Shown: one piece after another, positions 41,301 to 52,306 of the stretch
How positions within the stretch are numbered: position 1 is the stretch's first letter
How the letters are laid out: each line of letters starts with the position of its first letter
NCBI RefSeq assembly: GCF_003716585.1
Contig: NZ_PTJO01000001.1
Span: forward strand, 186,001 to 250,000
Reading direction: 5' to 3'
DNA length: 64,000 nucleotides
Source of the DNA: Corynebacterium alimapuense
GTDB lineage: Bacteria > Actinomycetota > Actinomycetes > Mycobacteriales > Mycobacteriaceae
Position numbers and translations under genes: made by a program
Notes under the pieces: generated by a model
Told to the model about the DNA's origin: nothing
Databases searched by the model: none
The model's input: the letters and a program-made list of their open reading frames with translations, nothing else

Positions 41301-43200
41301 CATCAATGCCGACGGAGACTTTGCCCTCGGCTACTTGGCGCAGACGACGGACAGCGTCAACAGTGTTGGTTGCGCTGATCACAGCACGGGAGCGGCCATG
41401 GTTACGCCGAGCGAGGGAACGCGCTAGCGGGACCAAATCGGTGTCCTCGCGTCCCTCGAGGAAATCGGCTACATCTGCGGCCGCTTGGCGACGTCGCGAA
41501 GGCAGCATCCCCGAGATCGGCAGCGCCACGGCATTCGGCTGTTCTGGGTCAACCAACTGTGCCGGGTGGGATACCGCCTGGATCTCATAATCGGCCGGAT
41601 CATACGAAGATACGACCACATGAGCGTTGGTACCGCCGAAGCCGAAACCGGAGACGCCAGCGAGCTTGCGCCCGGAGTACTCCGGCCATTCACGCGGATC
41701 TTCAACCATTTCCAAGTGCTCAGCATCGAAGTCAATATAGCGGTTGGGCGACTCGAAATTCGGGGACGGCGGAATCACACCATGCGACATAGCCTGGACA
41801 ACCTTGATCAGGCCGGCAGCGCCCGCAGCGGACTCAGAATGTCCGATGTTCGACTTCGCGGAACCCAACAAAGTCGGATTCTTTGCTTCGCGGCCAGCAC
41901 CTAGGACCTCACCGAGCGCGGTGGCTTCGATGGGATCACCGAGGATGGTTCCGGTTCCGTGGGCCTCGACATAATCGACTTCCGAAGGATCCAGTCCAGC
42001 ATCAGCGTAAGCACGATTGAGGACATCAATCTGGGCTTCCGGATTCGGCGCGGTCAACCCGTTGGAGTGCCCATCAGAGTTGACTGCTGAGCCCTTAATG
42101 ACCGCAAGAATCTCATCACCATCGGCGACTGCATCATCCACCCGCTTGAGGATGAGCACTCCGGCACCATCGGAACGCACGATCCCGTCAGCCTCATCAG
42201 AGAAAGCGTGGATATGGCCACTCGGGCTCAGTACTCCGAGATCACCAAAGGCAGTGGAGACAAACGGGGAAGCAAGAACATTAACGCCACCGGCGACGGC
42301 AACATCGGAATCGCCCTCCCGCAGAGAACGTACCGCCTGGTGAACTGCCACCAGGGAGGAGGAACAAGCGGTATCCAAAGACACAGAAGGACCGCGGAAG
42401 TCGAAAGCATAGGAAATACGGTTGGGAATAATGGAGCTAGCGGTACCAGTCAAGGCATAGGGGTGTGCCTCCGCTGGGTCCGAAGAAATAAGCATGGCGT
42501 AGTCATTGTTCGATGAGCCGAGGAACACCCCGACAGGTGCGCCACGCAGATCACTGGGAGCCAAATGGGCAGCTTCCAGCGCTTCCCAGGTGATCTCAAG
42601 CATGATGCGCTGTTGCGGGTCCATGTTCGCAGCCTCGATCGGCGAAAGACCAAAAAACTCAGCATCAAAAGAAGCGAGATCATCGAGATAGCCACCAGCC
42701 AAGTTCTGCTCTGCCATCTTGGCGGACAACACATCATCACCGGCGTATTCGGACCAACGCCCGATCGGCAACGGGCCGGTGCCATCGCGGCCCTCGACCA
42801 GCATGGCCCAGTATTCCGACAAGTCTCCGGCACCGGGGAACCGACCGCTCATTCCGACGACCGCGATGTCGTGGGTACCTGGAGAAGATGCAGAGGCGGA
42901 ATACCTACTACGAGATCGGGTGCGCTCACGAGTGACGGGCTCGCCATCGATCAGCCGTTGAGCGAGCGCATCGATGGTGGGGTACTCGTAAGTAATGGTG
43001 GCATCGAGTTGCACACCTAAGAGGTTTTCTAATTCGCCGGAAAGCACAACGGCATCGCGGGAGGATAATCCAAAGTTCTCCAACGGCTTGGAGCCAGTGA
43101 CTTCTTCAGCTGGCAGGCCGGTGGTAGAGACGATCCAGTCACGAAGCCACCCCCGCAGTTGCTCGACGGTCATCGGCGCGGTGGGCTGGCTCTCATTCAT
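38317..43200 (-). CDS. pks13: Polyketide synthase Pks13, mycolic acid condensase
   Basis: The enzyme condenses the meromycoloyl chain with a carboxylated acyl chain. Domains in order (numbered from the alternative ATG at 43212): ACP with Ser in GLSSRDA, ketosynthase with C283 in DTACSSS and histidines in EAHGTGT and SNIGHSES, acyltransferase with S736 in GMSMGE, second ACP with S1185 in LGLDSLMG, and thioesterase with S1435 in GGWSFGG. All catalytic residues are present. The start is ATG 43200 or 43212; AGAAGG lies directly against the upstream ATG, so I prefer 43200 (1627 residues). The gene sits between fadD32 and accD3. Confidence 0.95.
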   Translation of the reverse strand: MNESQPTAPMTVEQLRGWLRDWIVSTTGLPAEEVTGSKPLENFGLSSRDAVVLSGELENLLGVQLDATITYEYPTIDALAQRLIDGEPVTRERTRSRSRYSASASSPGTHDIAVVGMSGRFPGAGDLSEYWAMLVEGRDGTGPLPIGRWSEYAGDDVLSAKMAEQNLAGGYLDDLASFDAEFFGLSPIEAANMDPQQRIMLEITWEALEAAHLAPSDLRGAPVGVFLGSSNNDYAMLISSDPAEAHPYALTGTASSIIPNRISYAFDFRGPSVSLDTACSSSLVAVHQAVRSLREGDSDVAVAGGVNVLASPFVSTAFGDLGVLSPSGHIHAFSDEADGIVRSDGAGVLILKRVDDAVADGDEILAVIKGSAVNSDGHSNGLTAPNPEAQIDVLNRAYADAGLDPSEVDYVEAHGTGTILGDPIEATALGEVLGAGREAKNPTLLGSAKSNIGHSESAAGAAGLIKVVQAMSHGVIPPSPNFESPNRYIDFDAEHLEMVEDPREWPEYSGRKLAGVSGFGFGGTNAHVVVSSYDPADYEIQAVSHPAQLVDPEQPNAVALPISGMLPSRRRQAAADVADFLEGREDTDLVPLARSLARRNHGRSRAVISATNTVDAVRRLRQVAEGKVSVGIDVADAPAAVGPVFVYSGFGSQHRKMAKDLIEISPLFLDRMTELDVFIDREVGWSVLELVRDDAQTYDTETAQVAITAIQIALTDLLASFGVRPAAVVGMSMGEIAAAYAAGGLSAEDCLQIACHRARLMGEGEKSLPEDQLGAMAVVELSTEELAALGEHDEKFAGIEPAVYAGPGMTTVGGPREAVTALVEKLEAESKFARLLNVKGAGHTSAVEPLLGELGFETAGISPQPLQIRLFSSVDRGLAHEPGTTVHDTDYWLRMTRQPVYFQDAIEVAFAHGHNTLVEISPNPVAMMGMINTAFSVGKPDAQLLFVLKRKVNVSDSVRELLAKLYTSGDQVDFSAVYGDGPVLSAPVTTWKHQQYWTNARPSSNHTASLPGTRVNLPGGVSAFTTNADQIPSALALLERAAEVVEPNSQLVAAEEHAMLPAQGEITTVATRTIGGLAIAVHHIDGNNASSLLAEGFASSLGLGAQQISPGVQSPQPSAVVEPSIGGFFADEDLEVESLRWSRSSGESIEERLRAIVSESMGYDVDDLPGELPLIDLGLDSLMGMRIKNRVENDFQIPPLQVQALRDASVADVVTLVEEAVTQKEAESGVSLEQGAPASESSGNTETTIAPALQTSANTSGDDTESAEGVGVAPRDASERLVFAAWASITGKAAAGVTSRLATIDSDIATKIAERLSERSGLAITAVQVMEAETLEPLANLVREGLETEVEGNIRVLRARPAGSTSPSVFLFHPAGSSTVVYQPLMRRLPEDVPVYGVERLEGSLEDRAAAYLDEIREYAAGQPVVLGGWSFGGALAYEVAYQLLGTDVEVSFIALLDTAQPSEPVPDTLEETKARWERYSAFAKRTYGLDFPVPFELLETAGEEAMLGMLEQFLATTDASEHGLAAGVLEHQRASFVDNRILDKLDFARWAAVDVPVLLFRAERMHAGAIELEPRYAEIDPDGGWSAIVDQLDIIQLSGDHLAVPDEPAIGVVGAHMTKRIKSLDS

Positions 43201-43256
43201 GGAAACTGACATCCTTCTAAACTACGGCGGATCGGGTCCATCCTCCTAGTGGAGGA
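43197..43256 (-). promoter_or_regulatory. Leader hairpin and 14-codon frame before pks13
   Basis: On the minus strand TCCTCC-ACTA-GGAGGA (43241-43256) can fold into a hairpin containing a strong AGGAGG. Directly after it an ATG (43241) opens 14 codons (MDPIRRSLEGCQFP), whose TGA overlaps the pks13 ATG 43200 as ATGA. The ribosome site touches the leader ATG, so its translation is doubtful. It may still tie pks13 translation to RNA folding. Confidence 0.3.
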
Positions 43257-43330
43257 GGAAGGTGGCTAACACGAGGTCTATCGCCGGTTCGCGCCTCAAT
43301 GTGACACCCCGGTATTCGATCGAAAACCTA

Positions 43331-45181
<1,851 letters not shown>

Positions 45182-45235
45182 GCTTCTCCTTATATATTGC
45201 ATCCACTTGTGGGGAAAACAGTTTTATATGCCAAC

Positions 45236-45263
45236 CTAACAGAGCTGACCTGTCACCTGTTAG
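45236..45263. promoter_or_regulatory. Inverted repeat upstream of fadD32
   Basis: CTAACAG and CTGTTAG flank 14 bases, 55-82 bases upstream of the fadD32 start. A TATAAA-like -10 sequence lies between the repeat and the gene (minus strand, near 45221). Size and placing suit a dimeric regulator site at the head of the mycolate operon. Identity of the regulator is unknown. Confidence 0.35.
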
Positions 45264-45305
45264 TCCCTCGCTGTAATACTTTCGTTACTTGTAAGGCGCT
45301 TTGAG

Positions 45306-46217
45306 CTAGTTATCAATCAGATCGATTGCCCAGTCGACCAGCCACGCGTTGGTGGTAGTCCCGGGTATTACGTTCGGATTTGAGGCATACATCGCATGGA
45401 CCCCATTAGCCGCTACCAGAGCTAACGCACGATCAAGTGCAGTGCCGACTCCCAGCGGGGCATCGCAGATACTGTCATCCGGCGCACAAATATCGAAGGT
45501 TCGATCGTTGATAGTTCCGAACCCTCCCTCGCGAGGCCCTCGCATGGTGGCGCCGGGAACAACCGGCTGTACGAGCAGGTTCAGAGCTTCCAGGGACACC
45601 TCTGCGCCGACCCCAGAAACCGGGTTACCCGGCACCTGACCAACACCAGGCTCTCGGCGGCCATCAGCTACTACCGCTACTCCCCTAATCCGTTCAGACG
45701 GAACCGGGCCATTGCCCTGCCCAATCGCATTTGCAATATCTCCGACGATCACTGCTCCCTGCGAAAAGCCAGCGAGGACATAATCGGTGGCAGGACATTG
45801 CTCATGCATAGTAATCAGCTCGGTCTCTAGTGTCAGCCGTCCCTCCTGCCGGGATTCGTCGTAGGTCATCTCATCGGGGGAATTGATGTTCCGAAACTCT
45901 GCTGTATACGGCAGGGTCCAAACTTTGACGTCGTCTGCTGAATATCGCTCCTGCAGCGGCTGAGTAACCGAGAGCATAAAGCTATAGGGGTTAGCCGTGG
46001 GATAGATCGGGTCATCACCTTTGGCTGATTCCCAGGTACCTGGGGCAGAGACTACCTCCACTGCTGGGCACCATTCTGGCTGCTCCACAGCCTCGCCCGG
46101 AGCACCTGCTTCCGGCGAGGTCAGATCTTCCTCGGAACTGCGGATCCATTGCATTGCGCCGACACCGAGAACCACGATCAGGATCACTACGGCCAGAATG
46201 GTGAGTGCTTTTTTCAT
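45306..46217 (-). CDS. Membrane-anchored cutinase-family esterase
   Basis: A 303-residue alpha/beta hydrolase. An N-terminal helix (KKALTILAVVILIVVLGVGA) anchors or exports it. The catalytic serine is in GFSQGA, with Asp in CAPDDSICD and His near ANGVHAMYAS, the cutinase order with the paired cysteines. The homologue in mycobacteria, next to the antigen 85 genes, is a cutinase-like phospholipase or thioesterase (Rv3802c, CulP6); I infer the same type here. It starts 4 bases after the lipoprotein gene's stop and belongs to the mycoloyltransferase operon. Confidence 0.87.
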   Translation of the reverse strand: MKKALTILAVVILIVVLGVGAMQWIRSSEEDLTSPEAGAPGEAVEQPEWCPAVEVVSAPGTWESAKGDDPIYPTANPYSFMLSVTQPLQERYSADDVKVWTLPYTAEFRNINSPDEMTYDESRQEGRLTLETELITMHEQCPATDYVLAGFSQGAVIVGDIANAIGQGNGPVPSERIRGVAVVADGRREPGVGQVPGNPVSGVGAEVSLEALNLLVQPVVPGATMRGPREGGFGTINDRTFDICAPDDSICDAPLGVGTALDRALALVAANGVHAMYASNPNVIPGTTTNAWLVDWAIDLIDN

Positions 46218-46221
46218 CGCT

Positions 46222-46728
46222 CTAGCAATACGCCTTCCGGGCTGCGTCCTCAATAAGCGTGGCTACTTCTTCAGCTGAAAGATCTGTTCTGCCCTGCTCA
46301 ATGAGTTGCCCTGCCACCGCCGGAACCGTAGCCAGATCAATGCCAGTACCCTCTGGAGAGCAAATCGTGATCGCGGTTCCGATCATCTGATCTTCCACTC
46401 CAACGATATCGACACCGTTGTCGCTAAGTTCGCCGAGAAAAACTTGGTCTTCTGCAGAACGAGAGGCATCTAGCTCAGGCACTTCATCAACTTCGCGGGC
46501 CCCTTGATCTTGGGGCTGCGGGGTAGCTGGATCTTGTGCAATGGGGCTTTGCGCTTCCGAGCTCTCCGCGGCCGTCGTCGCTTCAGACGAGCTGGGACCG
46601 CGTTCTAGCGGTGCCACAGTAGGCGCGGTGGTGGAATCGTCCTCGACGGTCGCCTCTCCGCAAGCGGTGAGTGCGAGCGCACTCACACAGGTGGCGGCGA
46701 TCAGTCCAGTTTTAGCCCAAGTGCGCAT
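46222..46728 (-). CDS. Lipoprotein with DUF732-like domain
   Basis: A 168-residue lipoprotein. The signal sequence ends in the lipobox ALTAC. A Ser/Thr/Pro/Glu-rich linker (about residues 24-80) is followed by a small helical C-terminal domain (DQVFLGELSDNGVDI, then ATLIEDAARKAYC) with two cysteines, fitting DUF732. It lies 7 bases after the mycoloyltransferase gene and 4 before the cutinase gene. The matching mycobacterial gene (Rv3803c region) differs, so function is unknown; a binding or accessory role at the membrane surface is plausible. Confidence 0.75.
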   Translation of the reverse strand: MRTWAKTGLIAATCVSALALTACGEATVEDDSTTAPTVAPLERGPSSSEATTAAESSEAQSPIAQDPATPQPQDQGAREVDEVPELDASRSAEDQVFLGELSDNGVDIVGVEDQMIGTAITICSPEGTGIDLATVPAVAGQLIEQGRTDLSAEEVATLIEDAARKAYC

Positions 46729-46735
46729 GTTCAAT

Positions 46736-48667
46736 TCAGCTCTTTTCAATAGATCCATTTATCTCGCTGAGGGTACCGTTTTCAAACTCTACGACCTCGC
46801 CACCAGCAGGAATGCTGGTTTGATCGGCAGTCGGAAAGCCGAGTTCGCCCTGCTCCCAATCGGCTTCACCCCAAGCGTCAAAGATGGCGCCATACTTAAT
46901 AAAGTGAGCACCGGTGGAAGGTGACCAGTAGATATTGCCGTTTTCGAACCGTTGGAAAGCACCACCGGAGATCAAGTATTCATTCGAGGTTGGGAAACCC
47001 AGCTCAGAATTCACGGTACCCATCTCGCCGTACTTTTGACCGATGAGACCACGAACCCAGTGGACACCGTCTTCGGGGGTACGGATGACATAGCCGCCCT
47101 GGAACTGCTGCACCAAACCACCATTTACGGAAGCAGCTCCTGCAGTCGGGTAACCAAGGTCGCCCGTCTCAAAACCTGCGGTACCCCATGAGTCAATCAT
47201 GTCGTTCGGGATCTCCCAGGCGCCGGTGCTCGGGCTCCAGTAGATGGAGCCATTCTCAAACTTGACGTAGCGGCCGACCCCATCCGGTGCAATAAGCTCT
47301 CCAGAGGTCGGGAAACCAAGCCAGCCAGCTGGGCCTTCCAAGGCGTTGTAGCGAGCGTTGATAGCGCCGAATAGCGTATGCGCGCCGGTATCCGGGGACC
47401 AGTAGGCAGTGCCGTTCCGGAAGTCTTGGCGCATGCCATCATCGCCCACTGGGTACTCATTGTTGACGCAACTGCCGATAGTGGTCTGTCCACTGACTGC
47501 GGCAGCGATGGCACCCTCTGTCGTGCAATCTGCACCGCGATCTTCAGTGGAGAGACCAAAAGCGTTGGCGATATAAGGCCAGGCCTGGGTCATCTCAAAC
47601 TGCCAATAGGGCCAAGCGTGGACACCGGAAGGCCGGAAGAAGGAGATCGGCTCCACCCCTGCTGCCTTCGCGTAGCTCATGAAGGTGCTGGTGGTCATCC
47701 GGGAAAGAACCTCTAGGCCAATGCCAGCGGAGTTGGCGACATCGGTGGCCACAGACTCTGGGTCACCGAAATCATCAACGCCTGAACCTGCGGAGACATA
47801 GACCGTCATATCCTTGAGCTCGGAGATGCCACGCTTGGGATCATGATCGACCCAGTCCTGGCTACCCAGTGGGCCCCACATAGCTTCACTGTTGTAACCA
47901 CCGGCGTCTGCCTGGGCGGCCTCGATAGCCAAAGGCATCCCCGTTGAGGTGGTATCTAGGTAGCCGGAGAAGGATCCAACGAACTCGAAGAAGCTCGGGT
48001 AACGCTGAGCCAAGTTCATTGCCGCGGTGCCGCCCATGGACAGGCCGAATACTGCGCGCTGTTGGTTAGAGCGGAAGCCGTTATCCAAGATCGGGATGAG
48101 CTCCTGCATAAGGAAGGTCTCCCACTTGTAGTGGGTTCCGTTGTCCGGCTCTTGCCAGTCCGAGTAGAAGGAAGCTTCGCCACCGACGGGCAGAATAACG
48201 TTGACGTTCTTGTCAGCGTAGAACTGCTCGATGTTGGTCTCGATGGTCCAACCACTCTCGTCGTCGCGCGCACGCAGTCCATCCAGTGCCCACACCTCCG
48301 GGAAGTTGCGATCGGGGCTGCTGTGCCAGTCACGGGCCAAGAGCATCTGAACCTGGACGAGCTCATCGGGCATGGCTGCTGACTTAATGAAGATTGCCAG
48401 GCGACGATCGCTGATCCATTCCACGCGCTCCACCTCGACGCCAGCGGGGAGGTTTTCCACCGTGGGGTACTCAGTGTCAATAGGGGTGCGCTCGACCGGA
48501 TCCGAAGGGCGGATGCCGTCAGAAAAAGAGCTCGAACCTAGCGAGCTCTGTGCTGTAGCAACCGGTGCCATTGATAGACCAAGGGCAACAGTAGTTGGGA
48601 TCGCAGCGGCGGCGAGCCAAGCACGGCGGCCTTGACGCTTCAAGGGAAGGGATGCGGTGTCGCGCAT
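46736..48667 (-). CDS. cop1: Large mycoloyltransferase with LGFP repeats (PS1/Cop1 type)
   Basis: A 643-residue secreted enzyme. The signal peptide ([20 protein letters not shown], cleaved after VATA) is followed by an antigen-85-like esterase domain (about residues 55-365) with the nucleophile serine in [11 protein letters not shown]. The C-terminal 240 residues are LGFP repeats ([36 protein letters not shown]), which bind the arabinogalactan layer. This matches the PS1 protein of C. glutamicum. It transfers mycolates to arabinogalactan and trehalose. The ATG has AGGAAC six bases before it. It begins the operon with the lipoprotein and cutinase genes. Confidence 0.92.
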   Translation of the reverse strand: MRDTASLPLKRQGRRAWLAAAAIPTTVALGLSMAPVATAQSSLGSSSFSDGIRPSDPVERTPIDTEYPTVENLPAGVEVERVEWISDRRLAIFIKSAAMPDELVQVQMLLARDWHSSPDRNFPEVWALDGLRARDDESGWTIETNIEQFYADKNVNVILPVGGEASFYSDWQEPDNGTHYKWETFLMQELIPILDNGFRSNQQRAVFGLSMGGTAAMNLAQRYPSFFEFVGSFSGYLDTTSTGMPLAIEAAQADAGGYNSEAMWGPLGSQDWVDHDPKRGISELKDMTVYVSAGSGVDDFGDPESVATDVANSAGIGLEVLSRMTTSTFMSYAKAAGVEPISFFRPSGVHAWPYWQFEMTQAWPYIANAFGLSTEDRGADCTTEGAIAAAVSGQTTIGSCVNNEYPVGDDGMRQDFRNGTAYWSPDTGAHTLFGAINARYNALEGPAGWLGFPTSGELIAPDGVGRYVKFENGSIYWSPSTGAWEIPNDMIDSWGTAGFETGDLGYPTAGAASVNGGLVQQFQGGYVIRTPEDGVHWVRGLIGQKYGEMGTVNSELGFPTSNEYLISGGAFQRFENGNIYWSPSTGAHFIKYGAIFDAWGEADWEQGELGFPTADQTSIPAGGEVVEFENGTLSEINGSIEKS

Positions 48668-49013
48668 ATGGAGGTTCCTGATTCTATTGTCGAGAATTTT
48701 ATTGAGACAAGTGTCGTCCAGCTATCCATCGACCGAGAAATACTCGCAATCTCAGAAAAGGCCTCGATCATCGCTCCACAATGGAGTTTGTCGACGCTTC
48801 CTTCGCACTCTCATATTCCCTGCCGATGAGGCAATCCGAACGATAACGCTTTCAACCTACTAGTCCTGTCGGCGCCGGAGCGACAACCGTTACTTTTGTC
48901 AGGAGCCAGGTGCCCGCACCCGGTAGGTATACATCAAGTTTAAGTTGAACTTGAGGGTTTGGCTAGGGCCACGCCGAAAGGGGTACGAATAGCTACTTTT
49001 TCCCTCAATTAAA
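48668..49013. other. Intergenic region between the two mycoloyltransferase genes
   Basis: It holds the promoter of the large mycoloyltransferase gene. An AACGATAACG at 48839-48848 recurs (in the other orientation) upstream of the second mycoloyltransferase gene. No gene is supported; short frames here lack ribosome binding sites. Confidence 0.4.
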
Positions 49014-49044
49014 AACAGCCCCGGAGATAATCTCCGAGGCTGTT
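49014..49044 (-). terminator. Rho-independent terminator of the second mycoloyltransferase gene
   Basis: On the minus strand AACAGCC-CGGAGAT pairs with ATCTCCG-GGCTGTT with one mismatch, followed by TTTTTAATTG. It lies 22 bases beyond the stop codon of the gene at 49067. Confidence 0.88.
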
Positions 49045-49066
49045 AAAGATCAAACTTCGAGCTTAA

Positions 49067-50095
49067 TTACCAGGCGTTCATCACATCGAGAACACGCGGA
49101 CGACTCTTCTCCAACTGAGAGCCAAACTGAGTCCAGTTATGAATACCGGTCAGCGGGTAGTCAGTAGTGACATTGAGACCCTGCGCCCGAGCCTTAAGTT
49201 CCCATATCTGAGTGGAAACACGCGCCAGAGTCTCCAGCGGCGCACCGGAGAGCTGCAGATTGATCGGGTAGTTGGAATCCTGGGGACCAGGAATGCCGGT
49301 TGCGGCAGAAATATAAACATCGCTGCCAGCCAGTCCGCCCATGTTCAGGAAGGGATCATTCGCGAAGCGCTCTGGGTTGATCGTCGAGCCGTACATGGCG
49401 TTGATATTGAATCCACCGGCATCGAGCAGTGCCACTCGCATCATGGTCTGCATGCCCGGCATGGTCTGGGCTAGGTAGCCGGAGTAAGACAAGGCCTGGC
49501 GGAACTGGTCTGGATGCTTTGCTGCCAAAGTCAATGCCGCAGTACCGCCCATGGATAGGCCAGCGATGGAGTTATTGTTCTGAGCAACACCGAAGTTCGC
49601 AGCCAAGTAGGCCGGAAGTTCCGAGCTAAGGAAGGTCTCCCACTGGTAGCTGACTGGGTTTTCCAGATCATAGGTAGCCGGGCCCTGCCAATCGGCATAG
49701 AAGGAACCAGCACCGCCGACCGGCATCACCAGAGTGATGTTGTCATTGTTATAGAGCGCCGGAGCATTGGCATCTACGGTCCAGGCATTGGCATTGTCAG
49801 TAGCACGCAGGCCATCAAGAAGGTAAAGACCTGCATTGCCACCACGATTGGCCGGCTGGACCTGGACCGTAATGTTTTCCCCAGTAGAGGGCGAATAAAC
49901 ATCACAGCGTTGAACCCAGTAGCGAGCAGCATCCCACTCACAGCTACCGGTGGCGTCAGCGCGCAGCCAGCCTCGATTGTTGGCGGTGGCTTCTCCGGCA
50001 CCGACAAATACCATCATGGCCATCGCAGTGGCTAGGGCCGTCACAAGCGCGAGAGCTTTTCGCCCCACGCTATGGGTCGCGGTCTGAATGGTCAT
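49067..50095 (-). CDS. Secreted mycoloyltransferase (antigen 85-like)
   Basis: A 342-residue secreted transferase. The signal peptide (ALALVTALATAMAMMVFVGAGEATA) precedes a single esterase domain. The catalytic serine is in [12 protein letters not shown], the acid in the later DAGGFN-to-GSTINP part, and His in TGIHNWTQFGSQL. Unlike the upstream paralogue it has no LGFP repeats. It moves mycolates between trehalose monomycolate and arabinogalactan or a second monomycolate. ATG 50095 follows GAAGGGAACC; the ATG at 50119 is less likely. Its exact Cmyt letter cannot be set from sequence alone. It follows aftB by 161 bases. Confidence 0.9.
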   Translation of the reverse strand: MTIQTATHSVGRKALALVTALATAMAMMVFVGAGEATANNRGWLRADATGSCEWDAARYWVQRCDVYSPSTGENITVQVQPANRGGNAGLYLLDGLRATDNANAWTVDANAPALYNNDNITLVMPVGGAGSFYADWQGPATYDLENPVSYQWETFLSSELPAYLAANFGVAQNNNSIAGLSMGGTAALTLAAKHPDQFRQALSYSGYLAQTMPGMQTMMRVALLDAGGFNINAMYGSTINPERFANDPFLNMGGLAGSDVYISAATGIPGPQDSNYPINLQLSGAPLETLARVSTQIWELKARAQGLNVTTDYPLTGIHNWTQFGSQLEKSRPRVLDVMNAW

Positions 50096-50187
50096 GGTTC
50101 CCTTCGGATTTACGAGCATGCTTTAACGGCACTAATAATGTACAGCCGCCAACCAAGTATCCGCTAGCAAACATACGTCTGTGCCAA

Positions 50188-50241
50188 GTTATCGTTAGCC
50201 TAGCGTATTTGGCCCCAAAACTCGCCTTTTCCGTTATCGTT
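50188..50241 (-). promoter_or_regulatory. Two AACGATAAC copies upstream of the mycoloyltransferase gene
   Basis: The minus strand reads AACGATAACG (50232-50241) and AACGATAAC (50188-50196), 44 bases apart, in the gap between aftB and the mycoloyltransferase gene. The same word occurs at 48839-48848 upstream of the large mycoloyltransferase. A shared regulator is an inference. Confidence 0.4.
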
Positions 50242-50256
50242 TTGAGATTATGGAGA

Positions 50257-52248
50257 TCATCTGGCCCTATCTGGGTTGATCTCCACTGGCCAAGTAATGC
50301 GTGCATCTGGCGCAACAGGACCTTGGTCCTCAATTACTTCGGCGGGATCCAGTGCAATCTCAAGCGTGCGTCCATCGGTCAATGAGAATTTAATATTGGC
50401 GATAAACCTGCCCAGACTCATGGGCTCACGATAGGTAGCAAATAACTCCACCAATGCCGGAGTTTGTAATGCCGACCGTGCCTGAGCCGTTTCCTCGGCG
50501 TCATACCAAGGAGGTAGCGCCCCAAGATCGATGGCAGTATCCGCAGCCTGCCAAGAATAGGGCAACGATTTATCATGCCCGACTCTAGCGTCAGGGTCAC
50601 GTGGCTGACGAGCAGCAAGCGGGGTGGTCAATCCGACAGTGTCCAACACCCGTACCTCCAGTGGTGCATTCATACTGGTCATCCCCAGATTCAGATGATA
50701 AGCCGTGGTGGGAAACGTATCTATCCCGGATAATTCTTCAGTTTGAATGCGAGGGCTGGTAATCCACGACAATTCCATCGGGTCTCGAGCAACCACAAAC
50801 TGCGACACCAACGCGGCATCCTCATCCACTGCTTGATCGAGCACCTCCACGTAGTCATTCATCACTCGAGTGGTAGCAAAATCTTCGGTCACCAAAGGTG
50901 GGTTACCTTGCTCGCGGAAGGTGGCATAGGTCCAGAAATCACGCTCGTCGACAATCCCCAGGTCCTGTTCATAGACGGTCTCCCAGTCTTGTGGGTGGCC
51001 TTGGATTGCTGTGGAGGTTGCCCACCAGGAGATTAACACCGCTCCGATCAATAGCAGTGAGTCATGAGCTTTGGAGGTTCGGAGCAGGTCAATAACTGGC
51101 AGAACGGCGACGGGCAGCAGCATACTAAACAGTGGAAGTAGCAGCATTCGGCCATGCATAAAATCCCCGCCAACTCGCAAGACGTAGATCAGATGCAGAA
51201 AGCCAGCCACCAAGACAAGCACAATCACGCTTCTGGGAGTACGCAGCCGCTGCTTCCAATCAGCATTGGTTCGAGGTAGGTCACTGGCAATAGCCGAATC
51301 AGCAGGAGCTGCGATAAAACTCCGATATGCCACAACCGCCATCGCCAGGACGAGGATCAGTGCCATCCACAACCAATAGGGTCCGACAAAATCCATGAGA
51401 TAGCCCCACCCGTCGGCCCAGGCTGCCTCTCCCGCAGATTTAGCTACGGCAGTGTGAGGGGTAATTAGGCCGTAATAGCCCATCCGGAATAGTTGATAAG
51501 CCGCAGGCAGTGGAAGCGCAACGGCTAGGATCAGCCACCGCTCCCGCCACGACGCCGCTGCTACCAGGATCAATAGCCCAGCCAACCCACCGTAGAGTGC
51601 CAATTCCGGACGGACTAACCAGGACACACCGCACCACACCGCGAGGCTAAGGGCAGCTGAATCTACCACGCTGCTGGAATGATGTTTCCCAACCGAGGGC
51701 TGCCCTTTGCTCCACCGAACTAGCAGCCACCACAGCACCGCGATCCACAACAAACTCAAGCCCCATTCGAGGCCAGAAGTGGCAAAGTCACGGGCCGGTG
51801 GCAGTGCTAGATAGACCAGCCCGCCGACTGGCATCAGCACCAGCGCATGTCGGCGACGAAATAGCAGGGAGGTCGACCACGCAGCTATCGCCAAAGCAAC
51901 AGTGGTGAAAATGAGCGCAAGCCACATCGCGATCATTTCTAGGCGGGCATTGGTCAATAGCGCCACCAGATAGATGAGGTACTGCCACAGCGTGGAAGTA
52001 TTCGCCTCCACGCGCTCGCCGGCGTTGAACACCGGCCCGTTGCCAGCCAAAAGATTCCGAACGGTCCGCAAGACGATGAGTCCGTCATCGCTCATCCAGC
52101 GGTTGTGCCAACCGCCAAGGAAAGCTAAAACCGCGAGTGTCAGAGAACTGAGCACCGCGGTCAGAGTAGTGATTGATCCCCGGGGTTCAGCTGAGTGCGG
52201 GGCGGTATTCCGCGCCCGCCGACTGCCATCCGGAACGACTGTGGTCAT
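50257..52248 (-). CDS. aftB: Terminal beta-(1->2)-arabinofuranosyltransferase
   Basis: A 663-residue GT-C enzyme that caps arabinogalactan arabinan with beta-1,2-arabinofuranose, forming the mycolate attachment site. The first extracytoplasmic loop has the required acidic pair in GGWHNRWMSDDGLIVLR. About ten helices follow, then a soluble extracytoplasmic C-terminal domain (about residues 410-663). Its position beside ubiA and the mycoloyltransferases is as in M. tuberculosis Rv3805c. ATG 52248 starts 58 bases after the ubiA stop, in the glfT2-PAP2-ubiA-aftB operon. Confidence 0.92.
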   Translation of the reverse strand: MTTVVPDGSRRARNTAPHSAEPRGSITTLTAVLSSLTLAVLAFLGGWHNRWMSDDGLIVLRTVRNLLAGNGPVFNAGERVEANTSTLWQYLIYLVALLTNARLEMIAMWLALIFTTVALAIAAWSTSLLFRRRHALVLMPVGGLVYLALPPARDFATSGLEWGLSLLWIAVLWWLLVRWSKGQPSVGKHHSSSVVDSAALSLAVWCGVSWLVRPELALYGGLAGLLILVAAASWRERWLILAVALPLPAAYQLFRMGYYGLITPHTAVAKSAGEAAWADGWGYLMDFVGPYWLWMALILVLAMAVVAYRSFIAAPADSAIASDLPRTNADWKQRLRTPRSVIVLVLVAGFLHLIYVLRVGGDFMHGRMLLLPLFSMLLPVAVLPVIDLLRTSKAHDSLLLIGAVLISWWATSTAIQGHPQDWETVYEQDLGIVDERDFWTYATFREQGNPPLVTEDFATTRVMNDYVEVLDQAVDEDAALVSQFVVARDPMELSWITSPRIQTEELSGIDTFPTTAYHLNLGMTSMNAPLEVRVLDTVGLTTPLAARQPRDPDARVGHDKSLPYSWQAADTAIDLGALPPWYDAEETAQARSALQTPALVELFATYREPMSLGRFIANIKFSLTDGRTLEIALDPAEVIEDQGPVAPDARITWPVEINPDRAR

Positions 52249-52306
52249 GTTGCCAAATGCTAGCAGGGGAAATACTCAGTCCCTGAGGTCTACCGCTGTG
52301 TCGGGG

